From assembly GCF_018130955.1 (NCBI RefSeq), contig NZ_JAFCJM010000054.1, forward strand, positions 1-45,071: a DNA stretch of 45,071 nt, read 5' to 3'. The notes below the pieces were generated by a model, which was not told the origin of the DNA, did no database searches, and saw only the letters and a program-made list of their open reading frames with translations. Made by a program: the position numbers and the translations under genes. This document shows positions 16,438-24,330 of this stretch, in pieces; positions within the stretch are counted from its first letter, which is position 1, and each line of letters starts with the position of its first letter. This DNA comes from Bradyrhizobium liaoningense. GTDB taxonomy: Bacteria; Pseudomonadota; Alphaproteobacteria; Rhizobiales; Xanthobacteraceae.

Positions 16438-17412
16438 ATGTCTTCAAGCCAATTGTCTTCAGGCCGTTCGTCAGCGGCCACGACGTCCGACCACGCCTCC
16501 GACGACCAGGTGTCGGCGGTGCGCGCCTTCAACCGCTTCTACACCCGCAAGCTCGGCGTGCTCGACCAGCAACTCCTCAAGAGCCCGTTCTCGCTCAGCG
16601 AAGCGCGGGTGCTCTACGAGCTTGCCCATAGCGGCGAGCTCTCGGCCAAGGAGATCGGCATCGAACTCGGGCTGGATGCCGGCTATCTCAGCCGCATCGT
16701 GCAGAATTTTGACGAAGCGGGCCTGATCGCGCGCAAGCCGCTTCCTGCCGACCGCCGGCAATATCAGTTGAGCCTGACCGCAAAAGGCCGGCAGGCTTTT
16801 GCAAAACTCGAGCGCACGTCGCAGGACGACATCGCCGCCATGCTGCGGCCGCTCTCATCAGATGATCGCAGGCGCCTGACGGGCGCGATGGACACGGTCG
16901 AACGGCTGCTCGCCATGCCGCGAACGCCGGCGCCGCCGGCGACCTTGCGCGATCCGCGTCCGGGCGACATGGGCTGGGTGGTGCAGAGCCACGGCACGCT
17001 CTATGCGAGCGAGTACGGTTTCGACGCCGGCTTCGAGGCGCTGGTCGCCGAGATCGTCGCAAAGTACATGACCAGCTACGATGCGTCGCGCGAGCGCTGC
17101 TGGATCGCCGATATCGAGGGCCGGCCGGTCGGCTCGGTGTTCCTCGTCAAGGCGAGCGACGACGTCGCCAAGCTGCGCCTGTTGCTGCTCGATCCTTCCG
17201 CGCGCGGCCAGGGCCTCGGGCAGCGCCTGGTCGCCGAATGCGTCACCTTCGCGCGAGCCTGCGGCTATCGCCGCATGACGCTGTGGACGCAAAGCATTTT
17301 GACCGCCGCGCGAAAAATCTACGAGGATGCCGGCTTCAAGCTGGTCGCCACCGAGCCGCATCGCAGCTTCGGCCAAAACCTGATCGGCGAGACCTGGGAG
17401 CGCGACCTCTGA
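16438..17412 (+). CDS. MarR-family regulator fused to a GNAT acetyltransferase
   Basis: 324 aa in two parts. Residues about 20-150 form a MarR winged helix (SLSEARVLYELAHSGELSAKEIG, then LSRIVQNFDEAGLIARKPLPADRRQYQLSLT). Residues about 165-324 form a GNAT acetyltransferase with the acetyl-CoA loop SARGQGLGQRLVAECVTFARACGY. Such fusions are regulators that may also acetylate a small molecule or protein; substrate unknown. ATG 16438 is preceded by GAGG at five bases. The upstream repeats probably serve for self-control. Confidence 0.92.
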   Translation: MSSSQLSSGRSSAATTSDHASDDQVSAVRAFNRFYTRKLGVLDQQLLKSPFSLSEARVLYELAHSGELSAKEIGIELGLDAGYLSRIVQNFDEAGLIARKPLPADRRQYQLSLTAKGRQAFAKLERTSQDDIAAMLRPLSSDDRRRLTGAMDTVERLLAMPRTPAPPATLRDPRPGDMGWVVQSHGTLYASEYGFDAGFEALVAEIVAKYMTSYDASRERCWIADIEGRPVGSVFLVKASDDVAKLRLLLLDPSARGQGLGQRLVAECVTFARACGYRRMTLWTQSILTAARKIYEDAGFKLVATEPHRSFGQNLIGETWERDL

Positions 17413-17777
17413 TGCGCGCGCGGCACGATGTCCCGCGCCGCGTCAACGGAGAGCTGGTCGATCTGTACAAGCGAAGAGCGCACCGGCTGCGGCGCGATGC
17501 GTGGCGGGATGTTTGGCGGGATGTTTGGCGGACGATGTGGCGGTCGTTGAGAGGGACGTCGTGACGACAGTCCAAAGCGGGCTCCGTCTCCTTACCCTCC
17601 CCTGGAGGGGTCCGAGACGAGCGTAGCTCGCTCGTGGGTCGGCTCACATTGAGCGCAGCGAAGTGTGAGACGGGGTGGGGTGACAGTCTCTCCACATCGA
17701 ACACTGCCCGAGTTGAGAGATCACCCCACCCCGCTCGCGCTGCGCGCGATCGCCCTCCCCCGCCAGGGGAGGGTGAA
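17413..17777. repeat. Intergenic region with nested palindromic repeat
   Basis: Outer arms lie at 17593-17605 (TACCCTCCCCTGG) and 17763-17776 (CCAGGGGAGGGTGA). Inside, GGGGTGGGGTGA near 17680 pairs with TCACCCCACCCC near 17730. This nested stem is a dispersed Bradyrhizobium-type element. Before it, around 17508-17535, GGCGGGATGTTT is tandemly duplicated. The region lies between the converging MarR-GNAT and moaB genes, and no gene is seen. Confidence 0.75.
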
Positions 17778-18341
17778 TCACACCGTCGCGCCCTGTGCTT
17801 TCGGCCTGCGCAGATGCTCGTCCAGGCGCGGCATGATCTCGACGAAGTTGCAGGGGCGCGTGCGGTAGTCGAGTTGGGGCTTGAGGATGCCGTCCCAGCC
17901 GTCGCGACAGGCGCCGGGGGAGCCGGGCAGGCAGAAGATGTAGGTCGCCCCCGCAACGCCCGCGGTGGCGCGGCTCTGGATCGTCGACGTGCCGATCTTG
18001 GCGTGGCTCATCATGTGGAAGGCGATCGAGAAGCCGTCCATGCGCTTCTCGAATAGAGGCTCGACCGCCTCAGGCGTGACGTCACGCCCGGTGAAACCCG
18101 TGCCGCCTGTCGTGATGACCGCATCGATGCCGGCGTCAGCAATCCAGCGGCGGATGACGGCGCGGATAGCCTCGACGTCGTCGGTGACGATCTCGCGCGC
18201 GGCCAGATGATGGCCGGCCTCGACGATGCGGTCCGCGAGCGTCTGGCCGGATTTGTCGTCAGCAAGCGCGCGGGTGTCGGACACCGTCAGCACCGCGATG
18301 TTGAGCGGGATGAATTGTTTTGACTCGTCGGTGGACGCCAC
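17778..18341 (-). CDS. moaB: Molybdenum cofactor biosynthesis protein B (MoaB/Mog-like)
   Basis: Molybdopterin-binding fold, acting late in molybdenum cofactor synthesis (adenylylation of molybdopterin in the MogA branch; MoaB may be related). Motifs include AVLTVSDTRALADDKSG, VITTGGTGFTGRDVTPEA and LPGSPGACRDGWDGIL. Length is 187 aa from GTG 18341, which has GGGAGG nine bases upstream. An ATG at 18371 has only an adjacent AGG and falls where the palindromic repeat begins, so the shorter start is preferred. No other moa genes lie close by. Confidence 0.9.
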   Translation of the reverse strand: MASTDESKQFIPLNIAVLTVSDTRALADDKSGQTLADRIVEAGHHLAAREIVTDDVEAIRAVIRRWIADAGIDAVITTGGTGFTGRDVTPEAVEPLFEKRMDGFSIAFHMMSHAKIGTSTIQSRATAGVAGATYIFCLPGSPGACRDGWDGILKPQLDYRTRPCNFVEIMPRLDEHLRRPKAQGATV

Positions 18342-18366
18342 GACTTCATTCCTCCCATTCTCCGAC

Positions 18367-18489
18367 GTCATCCTGAGGTGCGCGCATTAGCGCGCCTCGA
18401 AGGATGGGCCCGGGGCTCGTCATCCTTCGAGGCTCGCCGAGAGGCGAGCACCTCCCGAGCGAACGCAAATGCGTTCGTCCGGGGATGAC
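18367..18489. repeat. Palindromic repeat, GTCATCC...GGATGAC
   Basis: Outer arms GTCATCC and GGATGAC enclose nested stems, including CGCGCATTAGCGCG and GGCTCGCCGAGAGGCGAGC. A half copy of the CCCCGGAATGAC family follows at about 18540-18560. The element fills the gap between ypfJ-like and moaB genes. Confidence 0.7.
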
Positions 18490-18565
18490 GCCACTACTTC
18501 CGAATTCGCAAATGCACAACTGCGCAACATAATTCGTGCTTCGCGCGCCCCGGAATGACGGATCA

Positions 18566-19510
18566 CTACAGCGATCCGTTGCCAAAGGTGTTGCAGGCCT
18601 GCACGGTGCCCTGCTGATAGCCGGTCATGAACCAGCGCTTGCGCTGCTCGGCCGAGCCGTGCGTGAAGGAATCGGGCACGACGCGTCCCGTGGCCTGGCG
18701 CTGCAGCGTGTCGTCGCCGATCGCGGTCGCAGTCCTCAGCGCGGCGTCGATGTCGCCGGGCTCGAGGAAGCCCGGACGCTTCTTCTCCTCGCGATTGACC
18801 CAGACGCCGGACAGGCAGTCGGCCTGAAGCTCCACCCTCACCTGCAGCGCGTTGGACTCGGCCTTGCTGCCGGCCTGCTGCTGCAGCCGGGTCACGCGCG
18901 GGATGATGCCGAGCAGGTTCTGGATATGGTGGCCCGCCTCATGCGCGATGATGTAGGCGGTGGTGAAATTGCACGCCGACTTGCCGGAGCAGCCACGGAA
19001 ACGCGTCTCGACCTCGCGGAAGAAGGCGGTGTCGAGGAAGATGGTGCGATCCGGCGGGCAATAGAACGGACCCATCGCCGACTGCGCCATGCCGCAGCGC
19101 CCGCCATTGGTAGCGTTGCGGAACAGCACGATCTTCGGCCCGGTATAGTTCTGGCCGCTGGCCTGGAAGATCTCGGTCCAGCGATCGTCGATCTCGCCGA
19201 GGATGCCGGAGATCATGCTGCCCATCTCGTCGGTCGGCGCGCCGCGCTTGACTTGTCCTCCCGACGCCTGACGATCGGTCTGATAGGTTGGCGCCTGTCC
19301 GCCGCCGGTGAGGATCTCGGCGCCGCCGATCAGGATGCGCGGATCGATGCCGAAGGCATAGCCGAGCAGGCCGAGCACGATGATGGTGCCGATGCCGAGC
19401 CCGCCGCCGCCCATGGGAAGGCCGAAACCGCCGCCGCCTCCCATGCCGCCGCCACTGTCATCGCGACGATCCTCGATGTCGTCGCTGCGGCGGAAATCGT
19501 CGTAACGCAT
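18566..19510 (-). CDS. Neutral zinc metallopeptidase, YpfJ family
   Basis: 314 aa with a glycine-rich N-terminus (residues 18-40), one membrane helix (about 38-56), and a zinc site H190-E-A-G-H194 in AYIIAHEAGHHIQNLLG. This belongs to the putative neutral zinc metallopeptidase family (PF04228). Cysteines at 139, 151, 174 and 180 suggest disulfides in an extracytoplasmic domain. The C-terminal GSAEQRKRWFMTGYQQG is characteristic. The physiological substrate is unknown. ATG 19510 follows GAGAGGGGAAG. Single gene, divergent from ccrM across a 419-base gap. Confidence 0.92.
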   Translation of the reverse strand: MRYDDFRRSDDIEDRRDDSGGGMGGGGGFGLPMGGGGLGIGTIIVLGLLGYAFGIDPRILIGGAEILTGGGQAPTYQTDRQASGGQVKRGAPTDEMGSMISGILGEIDDRWTEIFQASGQNYTGPKIVLFRNATNGGRCGMAQSAMGPFYCPPDRTIFLDTAFFREVETRFRGCSGKSACNFTTAYIIAHEAGHHIQNLLGIIPRVTRLQQQAGSKAESNALQVRVELQADCLSGVWVNREEKKRPGFLEPGDIDAALRTATAIGDDTLQRQATGRVVPDSFTHGSAEQRKRWFMTGYQQGTVQACNTFGNGSL

Positions 19511-19929
19511 GGCGGGCTTCCCCTCTCGAATTCCATTTCCGGGCGCGCAGGGCGGCCCGGGCTATGTGCGCAGCGCGAAAGGCTCAACGCGCCACACAGG
19601 TAAAATTTCCATTCTGTTAATCAATATCCCGGTCGGCAAAAATTGCCTAGTGCGGCGACTTGTCGAGGCCAGCAATTTTTTCCTGTGAAGCAGCAAAATT
19701 TTCCGCATGAAATTCAAGGCACGAACGGCGTTCTCACGGCCTCGAAGACGCGACAAGCCTTAAAATACAGGAGATGCGCGCAATTGCGTGCGCGCGAAGA
19801 TGCACGCGCAGCCTCACCGCAAAGTTGATGGATTAAGTCGATTTTTACTTTGCCGGGTCAATGTAACGGTCAGTCGGTTGTTTGGTCCCGCGTCGCCGAC
19901 AGCGTCGCCTGAGTCAGAGTTCTTGAGTC
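19511..19929. other. 419-base divergent intergenic region upstream of ccrM
   Basis: AT-rich relative to its surroundings. It holds a short dyad GGCAA-N3-TTGCC at 19635-19647, a CtrA-like TTAA-N7-TTTA at 19833-19847 and a GANTC site at 19911-19915; a further GANTC at 19925-19929 abuts the ccrM ATG. Short open frames on both strands (for example 19562-19756) lack any family features. Room exists for a small RNA, but none can be supported. Confidence 0.6.
19833..19847 (+). promoter_or_regulatory. Candidate CtrA-binding site upstream of ccrM
   Basis: TTAA at 19833-19836, seven bases, then TTTA at 19844-19847, one base off the CtrA consensus TTAA-N7-TTAA. It lies about 85 bases before the ATG, a suitable distance for control of ccrM, which CtrA activates in Caulobacter. 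This is motif evidence only. Confidence 0.4.
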
Positions 19930-19985
19930 ATGGTAGTGTCGCGTCGCGGGGCGTCTGCAAAGGCGCCCCGCACAAATTTTGAGTC
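19911..19985. promoter_or_regulatory. Cluster of three GANTC methylation sites at the ccrM start
   Basis: GAGTC occurs at 19911-19915, 19925-19929 (directly before ATG 19930) and 19981-19985. CcrM methylates GANTC, and in Caulobacter sites in the ccrM leader feed back on its transcription. Three in 75 bases is dense for a five-base motif. Confidence 0.55.
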
Positions 19986-21060
19986 CGCTTCGCACAGCAT
20001 CATCGTCGGCGATTGCGTCGCCGAGATGTCGAAGCTTCAGGCTGGTTCGGTCGACCTGGTGTTCGCCGATCCTCCCTACAATCTCCAGCTCAAGGGCGAT
20101 CTCAAGCGCCCCGACGAATCCCATGTCGATGCCGTCAACGACGCCTGGGACAAGTTCGATTCCTTCGCCGCCTATGACGATTTCACCCGCGCCTGGCTGC
20201 TTGCCGCCCGCCGCGCGATGAAGCCGTCGGCCACGATCTGGGTGATCGGCTCCTATCACAACATCTTCCGCGTCGGCTCGATCATGCAGGACCTCGGCTT
20301 CTGGCTCCTGAACGACATCGTCTGGCGCAAATCGAACCCGATGCCGAATTTCCGCGGCCGCCGTTTCACCAACGCGCACGAGACCATGATCTGGGCCGCG
20401 CGCGACGAGAAGGCCAAGGGCTACACCTTCAACTACGAAGCGCTGAAGGCGGCGAACGAGGACGTGCAGGCCCGCTCCGACTGGCTGATCCCGCTATGCA
20501 CCGGTGAGGAGCGCCTCAAAGGTGCCGACGGCAAGAAAGTGCATCCGACCCAGAAGCCGGAAGGCCTTTTGGCGCGCGTGCTGCTGTCGTCGTCAAAGCC
20601 CGGCGATCTCGTGATCGATCCGTTCAACGGCACCGGCACGACCGGCGCGGTCGCAAAGCGTCTCGGCCGCTCCTATATCGGTTTCGAGCGCGATAAGACC
20701 TATGCGAGGGCCGCGGAAGAGCGCATCGCGGCGGTGGAACCGCTGCCGGAAGAGAGCCTCGCCCCGTTCATGACCGCGCGCGAAGCCCCGCGCGTGGCGT
20801 TCGCCGAGCTGATCGAGCGCGGCATGATCATGCCGGGCACAAGACTGTTCGACGCCAAGAAGAAGCTCGGCGCGCTGGTCCGCGCCGACGGCGCCATCAT
20901 GTTGGGGGACAAGGTCGGCTCGATCCACCGCATCGGCGCGGTGGCCCAGGGCTCGGCCGCCTGCAACGGCTGGACCTATTGGCACGTCGAGACCAAGAAG
21001 GGCCTCAAGCTGATCGACGAGCTGCGGGCAGAGATTCGCGCCGGGATGGGCGCGGAATAG
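19930..21060 (+). CDS. ccrM: CcrM-type DNA adenine N6-methyltransferase (GANTC)
   Basis: Beta-class adenine methyltransferase that maintains cell-cycle GANTC methylation in Alphaproteobacteria. Motif IV DPPY (FADPPYNLQLKG) comes first, the AdoMet motif DPFNGTGTTGAVAKRLGRSYIGFE later, as expected for the beta order. WVIGSYHNIFRVG and DIVWRKSNPMPNFRGRRF match Caulobacter CcrM closely. Residues about 275-370 form the C-terminal RAMA domain (MPGTRLFDAKKKLGALVRADG). The length of 376 aa includes about 20 more N-terminal residues than the Caulobacter enzyme. No restriction partner is nearby, so it is an orphan. ATG 19930 has no good ribosome site. Confidence 0.97.
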   Translation: MVVSRRGASAKAPRTNFESASHSIIVGDCVAEMSKLQAGSVDLVFADPPYNLQLKGDLKRPDESHVDAVNDAWDKFDSFAAYDDFTRAWLLAARRAMKPSATIWVIGSYHNIFRVGSIMQDLGFWLLNDIVWRKSNPMPNFRGRRFTNAHETMIWAARDEKAKGYTFNYEALKAANEDVQARSDWLIPLCTGEERLKGADGKKVHPTQKPEGLLARVLLSSSKPGDLVIDPFNGTGTTGAVAKRLGRSYIGFERDKTYARAAEERIAAVEPLPEESLAPFMTAREAPRVAFAELIERGMIMPGTRLFDAKKKLGALVRADGAIMLGDKVGSIHRIGAVAQGSAACNGWTYWHVETKKGLKLIDELRAEIRAGMGAE

Positions 21061-21072
21061 TCCTCTGGCACT

Positions 21073-21162
21073 GTAGGGTGGGCAAAGGCGCCCTTGCGCC
21101 GTGCCCACCACCTTCCTCGACGTATGCAGAAACGGCGGGCAGCTCCGCTTTGCCCGCCCTAC
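21073..21162. repeat. Palindromic intergenic repeat, GTAGGGTGGGC family, copy 2
   Basis: Same ends (GTAGGGTGGGC and GCCCGCCCTAC) and same internal GCCGTGCCCACCA as the copy at 73-165. It sits 12 bases after the ccrM stop, the same downstream position the first copy occupies beside ispE. It may end the ccrM transcript. Confidence 0.85.
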
Positions 21163-21231
21163 GGCAGCTTGAATGCGGCCACCCCGAGGACTAGCTTCAA
21201 GCGACCAGCTCTCGTCTTGATGGGGCGAGCC

Positions 21232-21558
21232 ATGCGACGCCAGTCCGAGTCATTGCTGCTCTTGCCGCTGCTGCCGATCTTCCTCATCGGCATGTTTCCG
21301 ATGTTGCTGATCGGCCTGCTCGGATTTGCCGGCCTTGCGCTATTCGGCGTGCTGCTGATCTGTGTCGGTCTCTCCAGCGGGCTCGAGGCCCATGCCGACT
21401 TCAATCGCAACGTCATCGTCGGCGGCCATGCCCGTGGCACGGAGCGCGCCACGCAAGCCTCCGACATGCATGCCGCAACGCGTCTTGCCCTGCGCCTGGA
21501 GGCTGCCGGGGTCGGCGTGATCGTCGCGGCGGTCCTCGGCTTCCTCTATCTCGGCTGA
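21232..21558 (+). CDS. Small inner-membrane protein, unknown function
   Basis: About 108 aa. Two closely spaced hydrophobic spans (LLLLPLLPIFLIGMFPMLLIGLL and FAGLALFGVLLICVGLSS in essence) are followed by a polar loop and a third span near the C-terminus (GVGVIVAAVLGFLYLG). No family recognised. ATG 21232 was chosen; ATG 21220 would add four residues. It sits alone between ccrM and a glutathione transferase. Confidence 0.6.
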   Translation: MRRQSESLLLLPLLPIFLIGMFPMLLIGLLGFAGLALFGVLLICVGLSSGLEAHADFNRNVIVGGHARGTERATQASDMHAATRLALRLEAAGVGVIVAAVLGFLYLG

Positions 21559-21692
21559 TCTGCGCGCGGCGCAGGACCCACCTCACCAATTCGTCGGTTG
21601 CATCAACTGCTCGCCTTCGGGCAAGAGGATGACGCCTCGCGGCAAGGACGCCGCGACAGACGTCGGACAACGACACCAGGGGGAGATTTTCG

Positions 21693-22379
21693 ATGCTCAA
21701 ATTCTACTTCAACGGATCGCCGAACCCGACCAAGGTCGCGCTTTACCTGGAAGAGGCCGGCCTGCCTTTCGAACCCGTGGCGGTCGACACCCGCAGGGGC
21801 CAGCAGTTCACGCCCGACTTCATCAAGATCAACCCGAACGCAAAGGTCCCCGCGATCGACGACAACGGCACGATCGTGTTCGACTCGAACGCCATCCTGC
21901 TCTATCTCGCCGAGAAGACCGGCAAATTCCTGCCCGCGCCCGCCGTGCGCGGCCAGACGCTGTCCTGGCTGATGTTCATCGCCACCGGCATCGGCCCCTA
22001 TTCCGGCCAGGCCGTGCACTTCCGGCACTTCGCGCCGAAGGACCAGAACCACGACTACGCGCACAACCGCTATCAGTTCGAGGGGCATCGTCACTACAAG
22101 GTGCTCGACGATCATCTCGCCAAGAACCGCTACATGGTCGGCGACGCCTATTCGATCGTCGACATGGCCCTGTGGGGCTGGGCCCGCATGGCCGCCTTCG
22201 TGCTCGGCGAGGACGCGCCGGCAAAGTATCCGAACGTCAAGCGGCTGGTCGACGAGATCTCTGCGCGCCCCGCGGCGGTGCGCGCCATCGCGCTGAAGGA
22301 CAAGTTCACCTTCAAGGCCGAGATGGACGACGAGGCCCGCGGCAACATGTTCAAGCACATGACGACCAAGGTGGCCTGA
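21693..22379 (+). CDS. Glutathione S-transferase, Nu/YfcG-like
   Basis: 228 aa. The N-terminal thioredoxin-like domain (1-80) has NGSPNPTKVALYLEEAGLPFEP, the cis-proline at NAKVPAI and the glutathione-contact FDSNAILLYLAEKTG. The all-helical C-terminal domain has the SIVDMALWGW motif. YfcG/Nu-class proteins often act as disulfide-bond reductases with glutathione. ATG 21693 follows AGGGGGAG. A strong hairpin terminator lies 31 bases after the stop. Confidence 0.92.
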   Translation: MLKFYFNGSPNPTKVALYLEEAGLPFEPVAVDTRRGQQFTPDFIKINPNAKVPAIDDNGTIVFDSNAILLYLAEKTGKFLPAPAVRGQTLSWLMFIATGIGPYSGQAVHFRHFAPKDQNHDYAHNRYQFEGHRHYKVLDDHLAKNRYMVGDAYSIVDMALWGWARMAAFVLGEDAPAKYPNVKRLVDEISARPAAVRAIALKDKFTFKAEMDDEARGNMFKHMTTKVA

Positions 22380-22410
22380 TCGGTTGCCCACCGTCTCTTG
22401 CCAAGACAAT

Positions 22411-22437
22411 GAAGCGGCGCCCAGGTGGCGCCGCTTC
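22411..22437. terminator. Bidirectional hairpin terminator
   Basis: A perfect 11-bp stem GAAGCGGCGCC / GGCGCCGCTTC with a CAGGT loop, placed between the converging glutathione transferase gene and the DUF1127 gene. The flanks are only weakly T-rich, so it could slow or end transcription from both sides. Confidence 0.7.
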
Positions 22438-22441
22438 GTCG

Positions 22442-22594
22442 TTATGCGCGCCAGAACGGCTTGCTGAGATCGTCGGCGATCTCCGACCGGCAGGTGCCGA
22501 TGTCCTGCAATTCGCGGTCGCTCATGGCGGCAAGCTGCGACCGTGCGCGGTGTCGCGCGCGCCAGACGCTCAATCGTTCGCGGAGCGCCCGCAT
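22442..22594 (-). CDS. DUF1127 small protein
   Basis: 50 aa, an arginine-rich helix (ERLSVWRARHRARSQL) followed by the family motif MSDRELQDIGTCRSEIADDL and the C-terminal KPFWRA typical of rhizobial DUF1127 proteins. Relatives influence RNA turnover and phosphate or carbon metabolism in Agrobacterium and Rhodobacter. ATG 22594 is chosen; the frame is open further upstream, but only this part is family-like. It is a single gene next to the terminator. Confidence 0.8.
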   Translation of the reverse strand: MRALRERLSVWRARHRARSQLAAMSDRELQDIGTCRSEIADDLSKPFWRA

Positions 22595-22665
22595 GATCCC
22601 GATGGCCAGCCCCGACCGACCCGGTCGCGTGTGCGAGCCGGCCGTCGAGAGGGTCGTCAACGCGA

Positions 22666-23109
22666 TCAACCCGTCGCCCTTTTTGCGCCTTGCGGGAAAG
22701 GCCCGAGCGCCTTCTCGGTCAGGATCGAGTCGCAATATTCCCTGATCTCCTTGATCCTGCCGTCCTCGAGGCGGAACACCAGGCAATAGTCGTTATCGTA
22801 GCGGACGCCCTCCTTGGTGACGTTATCGCCCTTGGCCTCGACCACGACGACGTCGCCGTCGGCGATGAATCGGTGGGCGACGGTGCGGCTACGGTCGCGC
22901 AGGCGCGATCGGACATGGCCGTGCAAATCGTTGAGAATGGACTCCTTGCCCGCGAAAGTGCGCGACCAGGAATATTGCCCGGTCACGACCCATTTTGCGT
23001 CGTCGGCGAGGCTCGCCGTGAACAGCGCGCGGTCGCGCGCGGCCGGATCGGGGTTGGCGGCGGCGGCAAAGATGTCCTGTAGCAGTTTCTTGTTGGTTGC
23101 GGCGCTCAT
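22666..23109 (-). CDS. SnoaL/NTF2-fold protein
   Basis: 147 aa with the cone-shaped alpha+beta pattern of the NTF2-like superfamily: N-terminal helix (KKLLQDIFAAAANPD), DDAKWVVTGQYSWSRTFAGKESI, and YDNDYCLVFRLEDGRIKEIREYCDS near the end. Relatives are small-molecule isomerases, cyclases or binding proteins. ATG 23109 has GGAG upstream. It diverges from the LysR gene, whose product probably controls it. Confidence 0.82.
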   Translation of the reverse strand: MSAATNKKLLQDIFAAAANPDPAARDRALFTASLADDAKWVVTGQYSWSRTFAGKESILNDLHGHVRSRLRDRSRTVAHRFIADGDVVVVEAKGDNVTKEGVRYDNDYCLVFRLEDGRIKEIREYCDSILTEKALGPFPQGAKRATG

Positions 23110-23180
23110 GGTGTTGCTCCGTTGGTAAGCTTGGCAAGCCCATCATCGCGCCCCCAGCTGCATTCTTCCAATCGATACTG

Positions 23181-23191
23181 GATATGATATC
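23181..23191. promoter_or_regulatory. Short dyad in the LysR-SnoaL divergent promoter
   Basis: GATAT-G-ATATC, an 11-base palindrome lying between the LysR start (23202) and the SnoaL gene start (23109). LysR regulators often bind such sites in divergent promoters. It is AT-rich against the background. Confidence 0.35.
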
Positions 23192-23201
23192 TATTCACCT
23201 C

Positions 23202-24119
23202 ATGAATTTGACGTCGCTCGACCTCAATCTGCTCACCGCGCTCGATGCCCTGTTGCGCGAGGCCAATGTCAGCCGCGCCGCGATGCGGATCGGGCTGTCG
23301 CAGCCCGCGGCAAGCCACGCGCTGCAACGGCTGCGCGACATCTTTGGCGATCCGCTGTTGGTGCGCACCGGCGCGCGGATGGAGCTGACGCCGCGGGCGC
23401 AGGCGCTGCGCGCGCCGCTGGCGCATGCGCTCGACCAGGTGCGCGGGCTGTTCGTCCCTGATGACTTCGATGCGGCGCGCAGCGAGCGGCATTTTCGCCT
23501 GATGATGCCGGATCTCGCCGTCGAGCTATTGATGCCGCCGCTGATGGCCAAGGTGACGCGTCTTGCGCCGAACCTGCGCATCGACGTGGTGCCGTGGCGG
23601 GGGCCGGCGATCTTCCATGCGGAGTTTGCCCGCACCATCGATCTCGTGATCTCGATCGGCAACGCCTTCACGGGATTTCACCGCCAGCTGCTCTATACCG
23701 ACAGCGACGCGCTGGCGGTACGCCGCGGCCATCCGCTCGGCGCAAAGCTGAAGCGGCGCGATGCGTTCCTCGAAGCACGCCACGTCGCCGTGATCATCCG
23801 CGGCCAAGCTGAGGACCTCATCGACACCTGGCTACGCACGAAGGGAATCGAACGGCACATTGCGCTGGTCGTCCCCGGCTATATCGAGGCGCTGCACGTC
23901 ACCGCGCGCACCGACCTCGTCGCCTTCGTGCCGCGGCGGCTGATCGCGGCGCTCTCAAAGCAGCTTTCGCTCGCCACGGTGACGCCGCCGCTCGATCCCG
24001 GCCTCGACGAGCAGTTCATGTTCTATCCGACCCGCGCGCAGATGGACCCGGGATCGATCTGGCTCAGGCGGTTGATGCTGGACACGGGGCGGGAGCTGGA
24101 GAAGCGGAAGACTGGATAG
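23202..24119 (+). CDS. LysR-family transcriptional regulator
   Basis: 305 aa. Residues 1-65 form the winged helix (TSLDLNLLTALDALLREANVSRAA, then SQPAASHALQRLRDIFGDPLLVRTG). Residues 95-300 are the periplasmic-binding-protein-like effector domain. The sequence is closest in style to NodD/NahR-type LysR proteins (LDLNLL, GDPLLVR). ATG 23202 is used; ATG 23184 would add six residues. No clear ribosome site. It probably regulates the divergent SnoaL gene. Confidence 0.92.
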   Translation: MNLTSLDLNLLTALDALLREANVSRAAMRIGLSQPAASHALQRLRDIFGDPLLVRTGARMELTPRAQALRAPLAHALDQVRGLFVPDDFDAARSERHFRLMMPDLAVELLMPPLMAKVTRLAPNLRIDVVPWRGPAIFHAEFARTIDLVISIGNAFTGFHRQLLYTDSDALAVRRGHPLGAKLKRRDAFLEARHVAVIIRGQAEDLIDTWLRTKGIERHIALVVPGYIEALHVTARTDLVAFVPRRLIAALSKQLSLATVTPPLDPGLDEQFMFYPTRAQMDPGSIWLRRLMLDTGRELEKRKTG

Positions 24120-24145
24120 GATGCGGCTTCAACAAACACGGTGTC

Positions 24146-24316
24146 TTCCCGGACAAGCGCGCCACAAGCGCGCGCCGATCCGGGACCCATAAACACAGGA
24201 TCGAGTTTGGCGATGACTCGTGGTCGCCAGCTCGCGCCATAACCACTTCCTGTGGTTATGGGTCCCGGATCTGCGCTCCGGACAACGCTTACGCGTTGCC
24301 GGGAGCTTGTCCGGGA
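24146..24316. repeat. Large palindromic repeat, TTCCCGGACAAGC family
   Basis: Outer arms TCCCGGACAAGC and GCTTGTCCGGGA, and inner arms GGGACCCATAA and TTATGGGTCCC, form a long nested stem that fills the gap between lysR and the next gene. Confidence 0.8.
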
Positions 24317-24330
24317 CGACGGAAGTGGGG

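Noticed and set aside
19562..19828. Short open frames of 60-65 codons in the ccrM upstream gap
   Set aside because: No ribosome sites, no family features, and they overlap each other on both strands.
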